DNA from: Bacteroidales bacterium
GTDB lineage: Bacteria; Bacteroidota; Bacteroidia; Bacteroidales; UBA932
Direction: 5' to 3'
Assembly (NCBI GenBank): GCA_024398295.1
Contig: JAKSJL010000007.1
Coordinates: forward strand, 1-47,779
DNA length: 47,779 nucleotides
Under the pieces are notes generated by a model. It saw only the letters and a list, made by a program, of their open reading frames with translations, was not told where the DNA came from and did no database searches. This document shows positions 8,671 to 17,497 of this stretch, piece after piece (position 1 is the first letter of the stretch; every line of letters begins with the position of its first letter). Position numbers and translations under genes: made by a program.

Positions 8671-8680
8671 CTATTCTAAA

Positions 8681-11311
8681 CTATTTCGTCGCTGAAGCCA
8701 CGAGTGCGTCGAGAGCGTCCTTCAGGCCCTCAACATTTCGTCCACCTGCAGTAGCGAGGCCTGGCTGGCCGCCACCACCACCCTGGATGAACTTCGCAGC
8801 GTCGCGGATGTCCTTGCCTGCATTCTTTCCTGCAGCCACGAGGTCTGCTGAGTACATGAGCAGGAGCTGAGGCTTGCCGTCAGCTTCGTATGCAGCGGCA
8901 ATGGCTGTGTTCTTCTGCTCCTTCTGGAGGAGTGTAGCAGCATCACGCATCATGGCAGCATCTGCGCCGAGAGCGGCAATGTCAGAGAGAACAATGACAC
9001 TGGTTCCATTCATCTCCTTGGCCATACCTACAAGTGAAGCGGCGAAACCGGCAGCCTTCTGCTTCGCGAACTCGTCTGCGAGTTTCTTGTACTCTGCGTT
9101 CTCGTTCATGAGCTTCTGGATGGCACCGGCAAGGTCTGGAGCATTGTTAAGCAATGCCTTAGCCGAGCGGAGGGCATCCTGTACGCCATTTGCATAGCTT
9201 TCAGCAGCCTCGCCAGTGACAGCCTCGATACGGCGTACACCTGCAGCGATAGCTGACTCTCCTGTGATCTGGAAGTAGCCAATGTTTCCGGTAGCGCTGG
9301 TGTGGCATCCACCACAGAGCTCAACGCTAGGGCCGAACTTCACTACTCTCACGCGGTCACCGTACTTCTCGCCGAAGAGAGCGATAGCACCCATGGCCTT
9401 CGCCTCGTCCATGGTAGCGCTGCGGTTCTCCTCGAGAGGATGGTTCGCACGGATCATGGCGTTTACCTTCTTCTCCACGAGCCTGATCTGCTCTGGGGTG
9501 AGCTTCTCGAAATGAGAGAAGTCGAAGCGGAAATACTCGTCGCAGACGAATGATCCTTTCTGCTCAATATGTGTGCCAAGCACCTCACGGAGCACCTCGT
9601 CGAGGATGTGGGTACAAGAGTGGTTGTTCGCGATCTTCTGCCTGCGCTCTGCATCCACCACGAGTGTGAATGCGCCCTCGCAGTCAGCTGGGATGCGCTC
9701 AGCGATATGGATGGTGAGGTTATTCTCCTTCACGGTGTTAAGGATGGCAATCTTCTCGCCGTCCTCTGCCACGATGTAGCCGGTATCTCCGACCTCACCT
9801 CCCATCTCTCCATAGAATGGGGTGCGGTCAAACACGAGCTGAAGCATCTCCTTGTTCTTCTGCTTCACGGTACGCTGCTTGAGAAGCTGTGCGCCCTCCA
9901 CTGTGGTGGTGTCATATCCGAGGAACTCCACCTCACCGCTGTGGTACTCGATCCAGTCGCCGAACTCATTTGCAGTAGCGTTACGAGCGCGGTCCTTCTG
10001 CTTCTTGAGCTCTACGTTGAAGCCGTCGAGGTCTACTGTATAACCATTCTCAGCAGCGATGAGCTGGGTAAGGTCGATAGGGAATCCGAAGGTATCGTAA
10101 AGCTTGAATGCGTCCTCGCCAGCGATGACCTTGGTCTGCTCTGACTTCTTCATGTACTCGTCCATGAGGCTGATACCTCTGTCGAGGGTCTTGAGGAACG
10201 CCATCTCCTCCTCGCGGATCACACTCTCGATGAGCTTCTGCTGAGCCACGAGCTCTGGATAAGCCTCACCCATGTCGCTGAGGAGCTGAGGGACGAGCCT
10301 GCAGAGGAATGGTTCGTTGAAACCGAGGAAGGTGTAGCCGTAACGTACAGCACGGCGAAGGATTCTTCTGATGACATAACCAGCCTTCACATTTGATGGG
10401 AGCTGGCCGTCTGCGATAGAGAAGCTGATGGTACGGATATGGTCAGCGATAACGCGCATGGCCACATCTACGTCTGCATTCTCACGATACTTGTGTCCTG
10501 AGAGCTCCTCGATCTTTGCGAGCATGCCTGTGAACACGTCTGAATCGTAGTTCGAGTTCTTTCCCTGGAGCACTGCACAGAGGCGCTCGAAACCCATACC
10601 GGTATCGATGTTCTTCGCAGGAAGTGACTCGAGATGTCCGTCTGCCTTTCTGTTATACTGCATGAACACGAGGTTCCAGATCTCGATCACATGTGGGTCG
10701 CTCTGGTTCACGAGGTCCTTTCCAGGGATGCCGGAAGCATCCTTCTCCTCCTGTGTACGGATATCGATGTGAATCTCGCTGGAAGGTCCGCAAGGGCCTG
10801 TGTCGCCCATCTCCCAGAAGTTATCATGCTTGTCTCCAAGGATGATGCGGTCTGCAGGAAGGTGCTGGAGCCATGCGTCCCTGGCCTCGGTATCCATCTC
10901 GGTGCCATCCTCGGCGCTACCCTCAAACACAGTAGCATAGAGGAGGTTTGGATCGATGCCGTATACGTCTGTGAGAAGCTCCCAAGCCCAGTCGATAGCC
11001 TCTTTCTTGAAGTAATCGCCGAAGCTCCAGTTTCCGAGCATCTCGAACATGGTATGGTGATAAGTGTCGTGGCCGACCTCCTCGAGGTCATTATGCTTTC
11101 CGCTCACGCGGAGACACTTCTGCGAATCTGTAGCCCTTGAGAACTTAGGTGTGGCATTTCCAAGGAAGAAATCCTTGAACTGGTTCATACCAGCGTTCGT
11201 GAACATAAGTGTAGGGTCGTTCTTCACGACCATCGGTGCCGATGGGACCACTGTGTGTCCCTTCGATGCAAAGAAGTCGAGGAACTTCTGTCTGATTTCC
11301 TTTGATGTCAT
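8681..11311 (-). CDS. alaS: Alanyl-tRNA synthetase
   Basis: The 876-residue length is normal for AlaS, which charges tRNA-Ala in the cytoplasm. The N-terminus has the class II catalytic core ([29 protein letters not shown]). The editing domain carries the zinc-binding HxxxH in NHSCTH and the later CGGCH motif. The C-terminus ends with the oligomerisation domain, including the Gly-rich [14 protein letters not shown] segment. It is the first gene of a minus-strand run that continues through lptG-fmt, the polyferredoxin and the aldo/keto reductase. It is divergent from the M23 peptidase pair, an arrangement I recall from other Bacteroidetes. Confidence 0.97.
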   Translation of the reverse strand: MTSKEIRQKFLDFFASKGHTVVPSAPMVVKNDPTLMFTNAGMNQFKDFFLGNATPKFSRATDSQKCLRVSGKHNDLEEVGHDTYHHTMFEMLGNWSFGDYFKKEAIDWAWELLTDVYGIDPNLLYATVFEGSAEDGTEMDTEARDAWLQHLPADRIILGDKHDNFWEMGDTGPCGPSSEIHIDIRTQEEKDASGIPGKDLVNQSDPHVIEIWNLVFMQYNRKADGHLESLPAKNIDTGMGFERLCAVLQGKNSNYDSDVFTGMLAKIEELSGHKYRENADVDVAMRVIADHIRTISFSIADGQLPSNVKAGYVIRRILRRAVRYGYTFLGFNEPFLCRLVPQLLSDMGEAYPELVAQQKLIESVIREEEMAFLKTLDRGISLMDEYMKKSEQTKVIAGEDAFKLYDTFGFPIDLTQLIAAENGYTVDLDGFNVELKKQKDRARNATANEFGDWIEYHSGEVEFLGYDTTTVEGAQLLKQRTVKQKNKEMLQLVFDRTPFYGEMGGEVGDTGYIVAEDGEKIAILNTVKENNLTIHIAERIPADCEGAFTLVVDAERRQKIANNHSCTHILDEVLREVLGTHIEQKGSFVCDEYFRFDFSHFEKLTPEQIRLVEKKVNAMIRANHPLEENRSATMDEAKAMGAIALFGEKYGDRVRVVKFGPSVELCGGCHTSATGNIGYFQITGESAIAAGVRRIEAVTGEAAESYANGVQDALRSAKALLNNAPDLAGAIQKLMNENAEYKKLADEFAKQKAAGFAASLVGMAKEMNGTSVIVLSDIAALGADAAMMRDAATLLQKEQKNTAIAAAYEADGKPQLLLMYSADLVAAGKNAGKDIRDAAKFIQGGGGGQPGLATAGGRNVEGLKDALDALVASATK

Positions 11312-11350
11312 ATTTGGTGTCTTTTTACTTTCCGTTTTTATAGCAATCTA

Positions 11351-11358
11351 CAAATTTA
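11351..11358 (-). promoter_or_regulatory. Candidate alaS promoter -7 box
   Basis: TAAATTTG on the minus strand lies 40 bases before the alaS ATG. A TTTTTTG run sits upstream but at a short spacing (about 13 bases), so the -33 box is uncertain. Confidence 0.45.
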
Positions 11359-11381
11359 GCACAATTTTTGACAAAAAAGAG

Positions 11382-11389
11382 TATATTTG
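11382..11389 (+). promoter_or_regulatory. Promoter -7 box for the M23 peptidase operon
   Basis: TATATTTG ends only 7 bases before the ATG at 11397. With a start site about seven bases below the box, the transcript would be leaderless or nearly so. Confidence 0.55.
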
Positions 11390-11396
11390 CTAGCGT

Positions 11397-12407
11397 ATGT
11401 CCAAAATAAAAGGGTACACACTGAATCCGGAGACCCTTCTTTTCGAACAGTTGAAGAAGGTCCCACTCCGAAAGAAATTCCACAAGAGCATGCTCCTCTT
11501 CCTGGGGAGCATAGCCCTCGCTGTGCTATATTTCTGGATCTACACCTCACTTCTTCATCTGGACACCCCGAAGACAGCCATCCTCAAGTGGCAGAACACA
11601 TCGTGGAACTCGAAGCTCGAGGTCATGAACGCGAACCTTGACGGATACGACGATGTCCTGCACGGCCTGGAGACCAGGGACGCGGAGGTCTACCGCTCGA
11701 TCTTCGGCCTCAACGACATCCCACAGGAGCTCCTTCACTCCGGCATCGCGAGCGCAGGCCGCTACGACTGGCTGGAAGGCATCAGCCAGGGAAGCCAGCT
11801 GCGTCGCACGGCCGAGCGCCTCGATCATCTGGAGAAGGAGGTCTACGTGAACTCGAAGTCATTCGACGAGGTCGGAGAGCTGTCGAAGAAAGCCGGCGAC
11901 ATGGCTTCCTGCATACCAGCCATCCCGCCTATCAACCCAGGAGGTAAGTATCACATAGCCAGTCCTTTCGGGCAGCGCACAGACCCTGTCTACGGTGGCG
12001 GTGAATTCCACAAGGGAGTGGACTTCGCGACCGACAAGGGCACGCCTATCTACGCCACCGGAGACGGTGTCGTGGATGTCATAAAATATGAGTTCAATGG
12101 CTACGGAAACCAGGTTATCATTGACCATGGTTTCGGCTACAAGACCAGATACGCCCACATGAATGTGGTCTACGTCGCAGAGGGCATCAAGCTCAAGCGC
12201 GGCGACTGCATCGGAGAGGTGGGAAGCACGGGCAAGTCCACCGGACCGCACGTGCACTACGAAGTGCTCTACAAGGACACCCAGGTGAACCCAGCATCAT
12301 TCTACGACCTCGACCTCACGAAGAAGGAGTATGACGATCTGGTGCGCAGCAGAAGGGAAAATGGAAAGGCCAGCCTCACCAGGCCTTCAGCAAGCAGAAG
12401 GAGGTAG
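11397..12407 (+). CDS. M23 (LytM) family cell-wall peptidase, membrane-anchored
   Basis: The 336-residue protein has a short cytoplasmic tail and one membrane segment at about 31-52. A helical linker to about 175 is followed by a LytM zinc peptidase domain at about 185-305. All metal and catalytic residues of the family are present: H205 and D209 in HKGVD, H254 in RYAH, and H285 and H287 in HVHYE. It should therefore be an active peptidoglycan endopeptidase acting in the periplasm, though the substrate bond is not shown by sequence. The C-terminal tail is Arg/Ser-rich. The next gene begins two bases after its stop and encodes a second protein of the same design. Confidence 0.9.
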   Translation: MSKIKGYTLNPETLLFEQLKKVPLRKKFHKSMLLFLGSIALAVLYFWIYTSLLHLDTPKTAILKWQNTSWNSKLEVMNANLDGYDDVLHGLETRDAEVYRSIFGLNDIPQELLHSGIASAGRYDWLEGISQGSQLRRTAERLDHLEKEVYVNSKSFDEVGELSKKAGDMASCIPAIPPINPGGKYHIASPFGQRTDPVYGGGEFHKGVDFATDKGTPIYATGDGVVDVIKYEFNGYGNQVIIDHGFGYKTRYAHMNVVYVAEGIKLKRGDCIGEVGSTGKSTGPHVHYEVLYKDTQVNPASFYDLDLTKKEYDDLVRSRRENGKASLTRPSASRRR

Positions 12408-12409
12408 TC

Positions 12410-13357
12410 ATGGCAAGATACGAATTCGACAGGAGCAACTTCACCTTCAGGAAGGTAACTGCGTCCACATGGCACTACATAAAGGAGGCATTGGCCTTCC
12501 TCATCGGGTCGGTATCATTGGCCATCCTGTACTATGCCATCTTCGCCGCATTCATCTCCACAGACAGCGAGAAAAAGCTCATCAAGGAGAACCGCCTCAT
12601 GAGGGAGGCGTATCCGCAAATGCTTGAGCAGCAGAAGCTTATAGGCGACGCCATCGCCAGCCTCGAGATCAAGGACGAGAGGATCTACGACGACATCTTC
12701 CATGCGCAGGTGCCATCGATGGACCCTGTCGCGCAGTCCGACCTCATCCAGGGCAGCGACACCATCCCCGACAGGAAGATGCACGAGTACATCGCCATGA
12801 AGACCGCCAGCGCAGAGGCTTCCGCAGGGCGCGTGGAGGAAAATTTCAGGCGCATTTTCACAGCCAGCAAGCTCTCATACGGAAGCGACATCCCGATGAG
12901 GCTGCCGCTGGATGACATCAGCTATGCGCAGGTGGGTGCATCGGTAGGACAGAAGGTGAACCCTTACTTCAAGGTGCCCGCGGAGCACAGGGGGATCGAC
13001 CTCATCTCTACCCAGGGAAATCCAGTCTACGCCACAGCGGCCGGCGTGGTCGCAGACGTCACCAGGTCGAACAAGGGAGACGGAAATGTGGTGACCATCG
13101 AGCACGAGGGCGGATACAGGACGCGCTATGCGCATCTGGGAGAGATCTCGGTTTCCAAGGGGCAGCGCGTGAAGGGCGGAGCCAAGGTAGGCACAGTGGG
13201 CCTTTCGGGCAATGCTTTCGCGCCTCATCTGCACTACGAGATAGCCCGCGACACCGTGACCGTGGACCCTGTCCACTACTTCTTCTCATCCCTGAGTCCA
13301 GACCAGTACGCGAGCTTCCTGTACATGGCTACAAACACAGGTCAATCACTTGATTAA
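12410..13357 (+). CDS. Second M23 (LytM) family cell-wall peptidase
   Basis: The 315-residue protein has the same plan as its upstream neighbour: a short N-tail, a membrane segment at about 25-50, a helical linker and a LytM domain at about 180-290. The zinc and catalytic residues are kept: H193 and D197 in HRGID, H242 in RYAH, and H273 and H275 in HLHYE. The two proteins differ widely outside the catalytic motifs, so this is an old duplication rather than a recent repeat. The pair could act as partners or on different peptidoglycan bonds. The MerR-type gene follows nine bases after the stop. Confidence 0.9.
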   Translation: MARYEFDRSNFTFRKVTASTWHYIKEALAFLIGSVSLAILYYAIFAAFISTDSEKKLIKENRLMREAYPQMLEQQKLIGDAIASLEIKDERIYDDIFHAQVPSMDPVAQSDLIQGSDTIPDRKMHEYIAMKTASAEASAGRVEENFRRIFTASKLSYGSDIPMRLPLDDISYAQVGASVGQKVNPYFKVPAEHRGIDLISTQGNPVYATAAGVVADVTRSNKGDGNVVTIEHEGGYRTRYAHLGEISVSKGQRVKGGAKVGTVGLSGNAFAPHLHYEIARDTVTVDPVHYFFSSLSPDQYASFLYMATNTGQSLD

Positions 13358-13366
13358 CAGTTTATT

Positions 13367-13684
13367 ATGGATAAATTATACTACACTATCGGAGAGGTTG
13401 CCGAGATGATCGGAGAGAACGCCTCACTCGTCCGTTACTGGTCCAATGAATTCAGCAGCTTCCTCAAGGTGCGCAGGTCATCACGCGGAGACCGCAGATA
13501 CACCAAGGAAGACATCGAGCTCATCAAGCAGATCCATTTCCTCGTGAACACGAAGGGAATGACCCTGGACGGCGTGGCGAAAGCCCTCAAGGGAGACAAG
13601 AAATCCGTGGACAGACAGACCAAGGTGATAGACTCTCTGAAGGACATCAGGGAGCAGCTCGAAGAGGTAAAGAAACTGCTGTAA
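13367..13684 (+). CDS. MerR-family transcriptional regulator
   Basis: The 105-residue protein begins with a MerR-type winged helix-turn-helix (YYTIGEVAEMIGENASLVRYW, with the wing RSSRGDRRYTKEDIE). A short helical dimerisation segment follows (about 75-105). There is no C-terminal effector or metal-binding domain, so it is a minimal MerR protein whose signal cannot be read from the sequence. It is the third gene after the two M23 peptidases and may control this operon or envelope functions. Confidence 0.85.
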   Translation: MDKLYYTIGEVAEMIGENASLVRYWSNEFSSFLKVRRSSRGDRRYTKEDIELIKQIHFLVNTKGMTLDGVAKALKGDKKSVDRQTKVIDSLKDIREQLEEVKKLL

Positions 13685-13714
13685 ATTTCTTTTCCTTTTT
13701 AGCCCATTTTTTAG

Positions 13715-13722
13715 TATCTTTG
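13715..13722 (+). promoter_or_regulatory. Promoter -7 box for the zinc-ribbon/dnaB/rnf run
   Basis: TATCTTTG followed by CA lies in an AT-rich gap 46 bases before the ATG at 13769. The -33 region is T-rich without a clear TTTG. It is the only convincing promoter before the close-packed genes that continue to rnfA. Confidence 0.6.
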
Positions 13723-13768
13723 CACGCTTATAATTTTTTTCAATGAATATAACATTCAAAAAACAGAT

Positions 13769-14596
13769 ATGGCTACAAAGAAAACTAAGAAAGTTGAGAC
13801 TCCTATCGACCAGAAGGAAACCTTCATGTCCCTCGCGAAGACATTCGCGGATTCAGACCTCAGCGTAGAAGAGAAGCTCAAGACCCTCTATGAGCTCCAG
13901 ATGGCAGACACCGACATCGACGAGATCCTCCAGATGCGTGGTGAGCTCCCTGCAGAGGTAGAGGCTCTCGAGGCCGAGCTCGAGGCTCTCAAGGCGAAGG
14001 TCGCTCAGGACACCGAGATCATCGAGACATTCAACAAGAACATCGCTGCATACAAGCAGGATATCGTGGAGCTCGACGAGGAGATCCTCAAGTACAAGAC
14101 TCAGCTCGAGAACATAACAAACAGCCGTGAGTTCGACTCCATCAACAAGGAGATCGAGAACCAGGGCTACCTCAGACAGATCTCTGAGAAGAACATAAAC
14201 GACACAAAGAGCGCCATCCTCAAGAAGAAGGAGAGCATCGAGGCCACCAAGGATCAGATCAGCATCCTCAGCGACGACCTCAAGGCGAAGAAGGAAGAGC
14301 TCGCTACCATCGTAGAGTCTACCGCGACTGAGGAGCAGCGTCTCCGCGCGAAGAGAGAGGCTTGCGCAGCGAAGATCGACCCTCGTACCATGAGTGCTTA
14401 CGAGCGTATCCGCGCCAGTGTGAACAACCACCTCGCTGTCGTTTCTATCTACAACAACGATTCTTGCGGTGGCTGCTTTAACACCATCACTCCTCAGCGC
14501 CTCATCGACGTCGCTTCAAACAAGAAGCTCATCATCTGCGAGCACTGTGGTAGAATCATTGTGAACCCTGATTTCGAGGGCACAAATAAAGACTAG
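13769..14596 (+). CDS. Coiled-coil protein with C-terminal C4 zinc ribbon
   Basis: The 275-residue protein has a long coiled coil (about 50-205) and then a C-terminal zinc ribbon with two CxxC pairs (SCGGC and CEHCG). This is the layout of the widespread C4-type zinc-ribbon family (zf-RING_7 type). Members are thought to bind nucleic acid or ribosomes, but the role here is not shown. The N-terminus is Lys/Thr-rich. It is the first gene after a good promoter and precedes dnaB by 14 bases. Confidence 0.85.
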   Translation: MATKKTKKVETPIDQKETFMSLAKTFADSDLSVEEKLKTLYELQMADTDIDEILQMRGELPAEVEALEAELEALKAKVAQDTEIIETFNKNIAAYKQDIVELDEEILKYKTQLENITNSREFDSINKEIENQGYLRQISEKNINDTKSAILKKKESIEATKDQISILSDDLKAKKEELATIVESTATEEQRLRAKREACAAKIDPRTMSAYERIRASVNNHLAVVSIYNNDSCGGCFNTITPQRLIDVASNKKLIICEHCGRIIVNPDFEGTNKD

Positions 14597-14610
14597 CCAA
14601 ATACAGGAAT

Positions 14611-16119
14611 ATGCCTGACACCGTCACAAGACCTCGCAAGAGGAAGGAGCAGGCTGTTAACTTGGACACTATAGGGCTTGAGATGGGAAACAAACCACCT
14701 CAGGCTCTTGACGTCGAAGAGGCAGTCCTCGGAGCGATGCTCATAGAGCCAGCATGTGTAGACCAAGCGATGGAGGAACTCACCGCTTCGTGCTTCTATG
14801 GCATAAAGAACAGGATGGTCTTCGAGGCTATCTCGAGCCTCGTGACAGAGCACACATCCGTGGACTATGTCACAGTGACCGCCAAGCTTAGGGAAAAAGG
14901 AAACCTTGAGGCTGTAGGAGGACCGGTGTACCTCACCGACCTCTCCCAGAAGGTAGGTTCCGCTGCCCATATGGAGTTCTACGTGAAGATCCTCAAGCAG
15001 AAGACCATACAGCGCGACCTCATCACAGCATCTCACGAGATCCTCAAGGACGCATTCGACGAGTCGGTAAAGGTAGAGGACCTCATCGACCACGCACAGT
15101 CGAAGGTATACGACGCCATCAAGAACAGCGTCAAGAAGGAAGTCCAGGACATCGGTTCCATCATAAACACCGCGATGGATGAGCTCGAGGAGCTCCAGAC
15201 GAAGGAAGGAGCGACGGGCGTGCCATCAGGTTTCCCTACCCTCGACAGGATCACAGGCGGATGGCAGCCATCTGACCTCATCATCCTTGCAGCGCGTCCT
15301 TCTGTCGGTAAGACAGCATTCTCGCTGAACCTCGCGAGAAACGCGGCTGTCGACCATCACATCCCTGTGGCATTCTTCTCCCTCGAGATGTCAGCCATAC
15401 AGCTGGTAAAGCGTATGATGACATCGGAGTCAGGTCTCCCTGCCGACAAGATCAAGGGTGGAGTCAAGCTTGAACCATTTGAGTGGCAGCAGCTTGAGTA
15501 CAAGCTCAAGAATCTGGCGAAAGCCCCTCTCTACATAGACGACACCCCTGGTATCCCTATCATGGAGTTCCGCACGAAGCTCAAGACCCTCGTGAAGAAC
15601 AAGGGTGTGAGACTCGTCTTCGTGGACTACCTCCAGCTCATGCAGGGTCCTGCAGAGCTTCGAGGCATGCGTGAGCAGGAAGTTGCCGCCATCTCGAGAA
15701 CCCTGAAGGCCACAGCCAAGGAACTGAACGTCCCTATCATCTCACTCTCCCAGCTCTCACGTCAGGCCGTCACCCGTACAGGAGGCACAGGAAAGCCTCA
15801 GCTGAGTGACCTCCGTGAGTCGGGTTCCATCGAGCAGGATGCCGATATGGTCATCTTCATCCACCGTCCAGACTACGTCGGCATGTCCGAAAACGTAGAG
15901 GACAGAGAGAAGACCCAGATCGTCATCGCGAAGCACAGAAATGGTGAGACTGCAGATATCGACATGAGATTCCGCGGCGACCAGATCAGGTTCACCGAGC
16001 TCACAGAGGACTTCGACATACAGGCAGCACAGACTTATGAGTCCAGCATGAACTCCTACGACGAGCCGTTCGCCGGAGGTGCAGGCAGCGGTGGATTCAC
16101 AGACTCAGGCGAATTCTGA
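14611..16119 (+). CDS. dnaB: Replicative DNA helicase DnaB
   Basis: The 502-residue protein has the DnaB N-terminal helical domain (about 30-130), a linker helix and a RecA-like motor. The Walker A motif is at 229-236 (RPSVGKTA) and the Walker B strand is VFVDYLQLM. The SQLSRQ and DLRESGSIEQDAD motifs match the DnaB signature. It unwinds DNA at the replication fork as a hexamer. The Gly/Ser-rich acidic tail is ordinary for the family. No intein or extra domain is seen. Its TGA stop shares a base with the ATG of the rseC-like gene, so translation is probably coupled into the Rnf run. Confidence 0.97.
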   Translation: MPDTVTRPRKRKEQAVNLDTIGLEMGNKPPQALDVEEAVLGAMLIEPACVDQAMEELTASCFYGIKNRMVFEAISSLVTEHTSVDYVTVTAKLREKGNLEAVGGPVYLTDLSQKVGSAAHMEFYVKILKQKTIQRDLITASHEILKDAFDESVKVEDLIDHAQSKVYDAIKNSVKKEVQDIGSIINTAMDELEELQTKEGATGVPSGFPTLDRITGGWQPSDLIILAARPSVGKTAFSLNLARNAAVDHHIPVAFFSLEMSAIQLVKRMMTSESGLPADKIKGGVKLEPFEWQQLEYKLKNLAKAPLYIDDTPGIPIMEFRTKLKTLVKNKGVRLVFVDYLQLMQGPAELRGMREQEVAAISRTLKATAKELNVPIISLSQLSRQAVTRTGGTGKPQLSDLRESGSIEQDADMVIFIHRPDYVGMSENVEDREKTQIVIAKHRNGETADIDMRFRGDQIRFTELTEDFDIQAAQTYESSMNSYDEPFAGGAGSGGFTDSGEF

Positions 16120-16523
16120 TGAAAGGACAGATCACACATAAGGGAAAGGTCATTTCAGTGACACCAGAGTGCATCCAGGTCGAGATCATCTCAGAGTCAG
16201 CCTGTGCATCGTGTCACGCATCTGCCCTCTGTGGCATGTCTGAGGCAAAGAAGAAAATAGTCGAGACCGCCTATAGGGAGGGCTTCGAGCCAGGTCAGGA
16301 AGTGACCGTGGCGATGAAGCAGTCCATGGGCGAGAAAGCCGTGCTCATTGCCTACATAGGCCCCCTGGTAGTCTTCGTGGCTGTCCTCATGGTCCTTCTG
16401 GGACTGGGCGTGGACGAGCTCATCTGCGGGCTCGCGGGCATAGGCGCAGGCGCACTGTATTACTTTTTGGTATGGCTCATGCGAGACAAGCTCGCGAAGA
16501 GCTACACATTTGAAATCAAATAA
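16119..16523 (+). CDS. rseC: RseC/MucC-family (SoxR-reducing) membrane protein
   Basis: The 134-residue protein has an N-terminal cysteine cluster (CASCHASALCG, about 28-38) and two membrane segments at about 70-90 and 95-115, the RseC family layout. In proteobacteria RseC is linked to sigma-E control and to SoxR reduction together with Rnf-like proteins. In Bacteroidetes the gene commonly precedes rnfB, where it may help assemble or redox-tune the complex; that role is inference. It overlaps dnaB by one base and leaves 11 bases before rnfB. Confidence 0.85.
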   Translation: MKGQITHKGKVISVTPECIQVEIISESACASCHASALCGMSEAKKKIVETAYREGFEPGQEVTVAMKQSMGEKAVLIAYIGPLVVFVAVLMVLLGLGVDELICGLAGIGAGALYYFLVWLMRDKLAKSYTFEIK

Positions 16524-16534
16524 ATACCTACATA

Positions 16535-17497
16535 ATGACACAATCAATTATCTGGACAATCTTAATTCTCGCAGGCCTCGGTCTGGTGCTGGCTCTTGTC
16601 CTCTTCTTCATCGCGAAGAAATTCAAGGTAGAGGAAGACCCACGCATCGATGAGGTAGAGAAGGTGATGCCGGGTGCAAACTGTGGAGGCTGTGGTTTCG
16701 CAGGCTGTCGCGCTTTCGCTGACGCCGCCGTGAAGGCACCGAACCTCGATAACAATTATTGCCCGGTCGGAGGTAACGAAGTGATGAAGAAAGTCGCTTC
16801 TATCCTCGGTTACGAAGTCAAGGAAAAGGCTCCGATGGTCGCTGTAGTACGCTGCAGCGGCTCTTGCGACAAGCGTCCTAAGACAAATGATTATGACGGA
16901 CTTGCTTCATGCAAGGTGAAGGCCGCCCTCTACGCCGGCGACACAGGCTGTGCCTACGGCTGTCTGGGCTGCGGAGACTGCGTGGAGGCCTGCCAGTTCG
17001 GTGGCATCACCATGGACCCTGAGACTGGTCTTCCAGTAGTGGACGAGTCCAAGTGTACCGCCTGCGGTGCATGCTCAAAGGCATGTCCTAAGCACGTCAT
17101 CGAGCTCAGGAACAAGGGTCCTCGCAGCATGAGGGTCTATGTCTCTTGTATGAATAAGGACAAGGGTCCTGCAGCGAAGAAGGCCTGCGCAGCAGCCTGC
17201 ATAGGCTGCGGCATCTGTGCAAAGACCTGTACACATGAGGCCATCACAGTGACTGACAATGTAGCCTACATCGACTACACCAAGTGTAAGCTCTGCCGCG
17301 AGTGCGAGGCCATGTGTCCTACAGGGGCCATCCACGGCGTGAACTTCCCTAAGCCTCTCGACAAGGAAGGCATCAAGGCACGCATCGCTGAGCGTAACAG
17401 AAAGGCGAAGGAAGCAGCGGAGGCCGCAAAGGCAGCAGCTGCCGAAGCCGCAGCGAAGGAAGCAGAACCTGTAAAGAAGGAGGAGAACAATGGCTAA
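16535..17497 (+). CDS. rnfB: Rnf complex subunit B (ferredoxin-binding Fe-S protein)
   Basis: The 320-residue protein has one N-terminal membrane helix (about 6-27), then the RnfB cluster motif with C50, C53, C58 and C76. Several 4Fe-4S ferredoxin motifs follow (CLGCGDCVEAC, CTACGACSKAC, CIGCGICAKTC, CKLCRECEAMC). It takes electrons from reduced ferredoxin at the cytoplasmic face and passes them into the Rnf complex, which couples ferredoxin:NAD+ electron flow to ion transport. The Ala/Glu/Lys-rich tail (about 288-320) is low complexity, as in many Bacteroidales homologs. It overlaps rnfC by eight bases. Confidence 0.95.
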   Translation: MTQSIIWTILILAGLGLVLALVLFFIAKKFKVEEDPRIDEVEKVMPGANCGGCGFAGCRAFADAAVKAPNLDNNYCPVGGNEVMKKVASILGYEVKEKAPMVAVVRCSGSCDKRPKTNDYDGLASCKVKAALYAGDTGCAYGCLGCGDCVEACQFGGITMDPETGLPVVDESKCTACGACSKACPKHVIELRNKGPRSMRVYVSCMNKDKGPAAKKACAAACIGCGICAKTCTHEAITVTDNVAYIDYTKCKLCRECEAMCPTGAIHGVNFPKPLDKEGIKARIAERNRKAKEAAEAAKAAAAEAAAKEAEPVKKEENNG

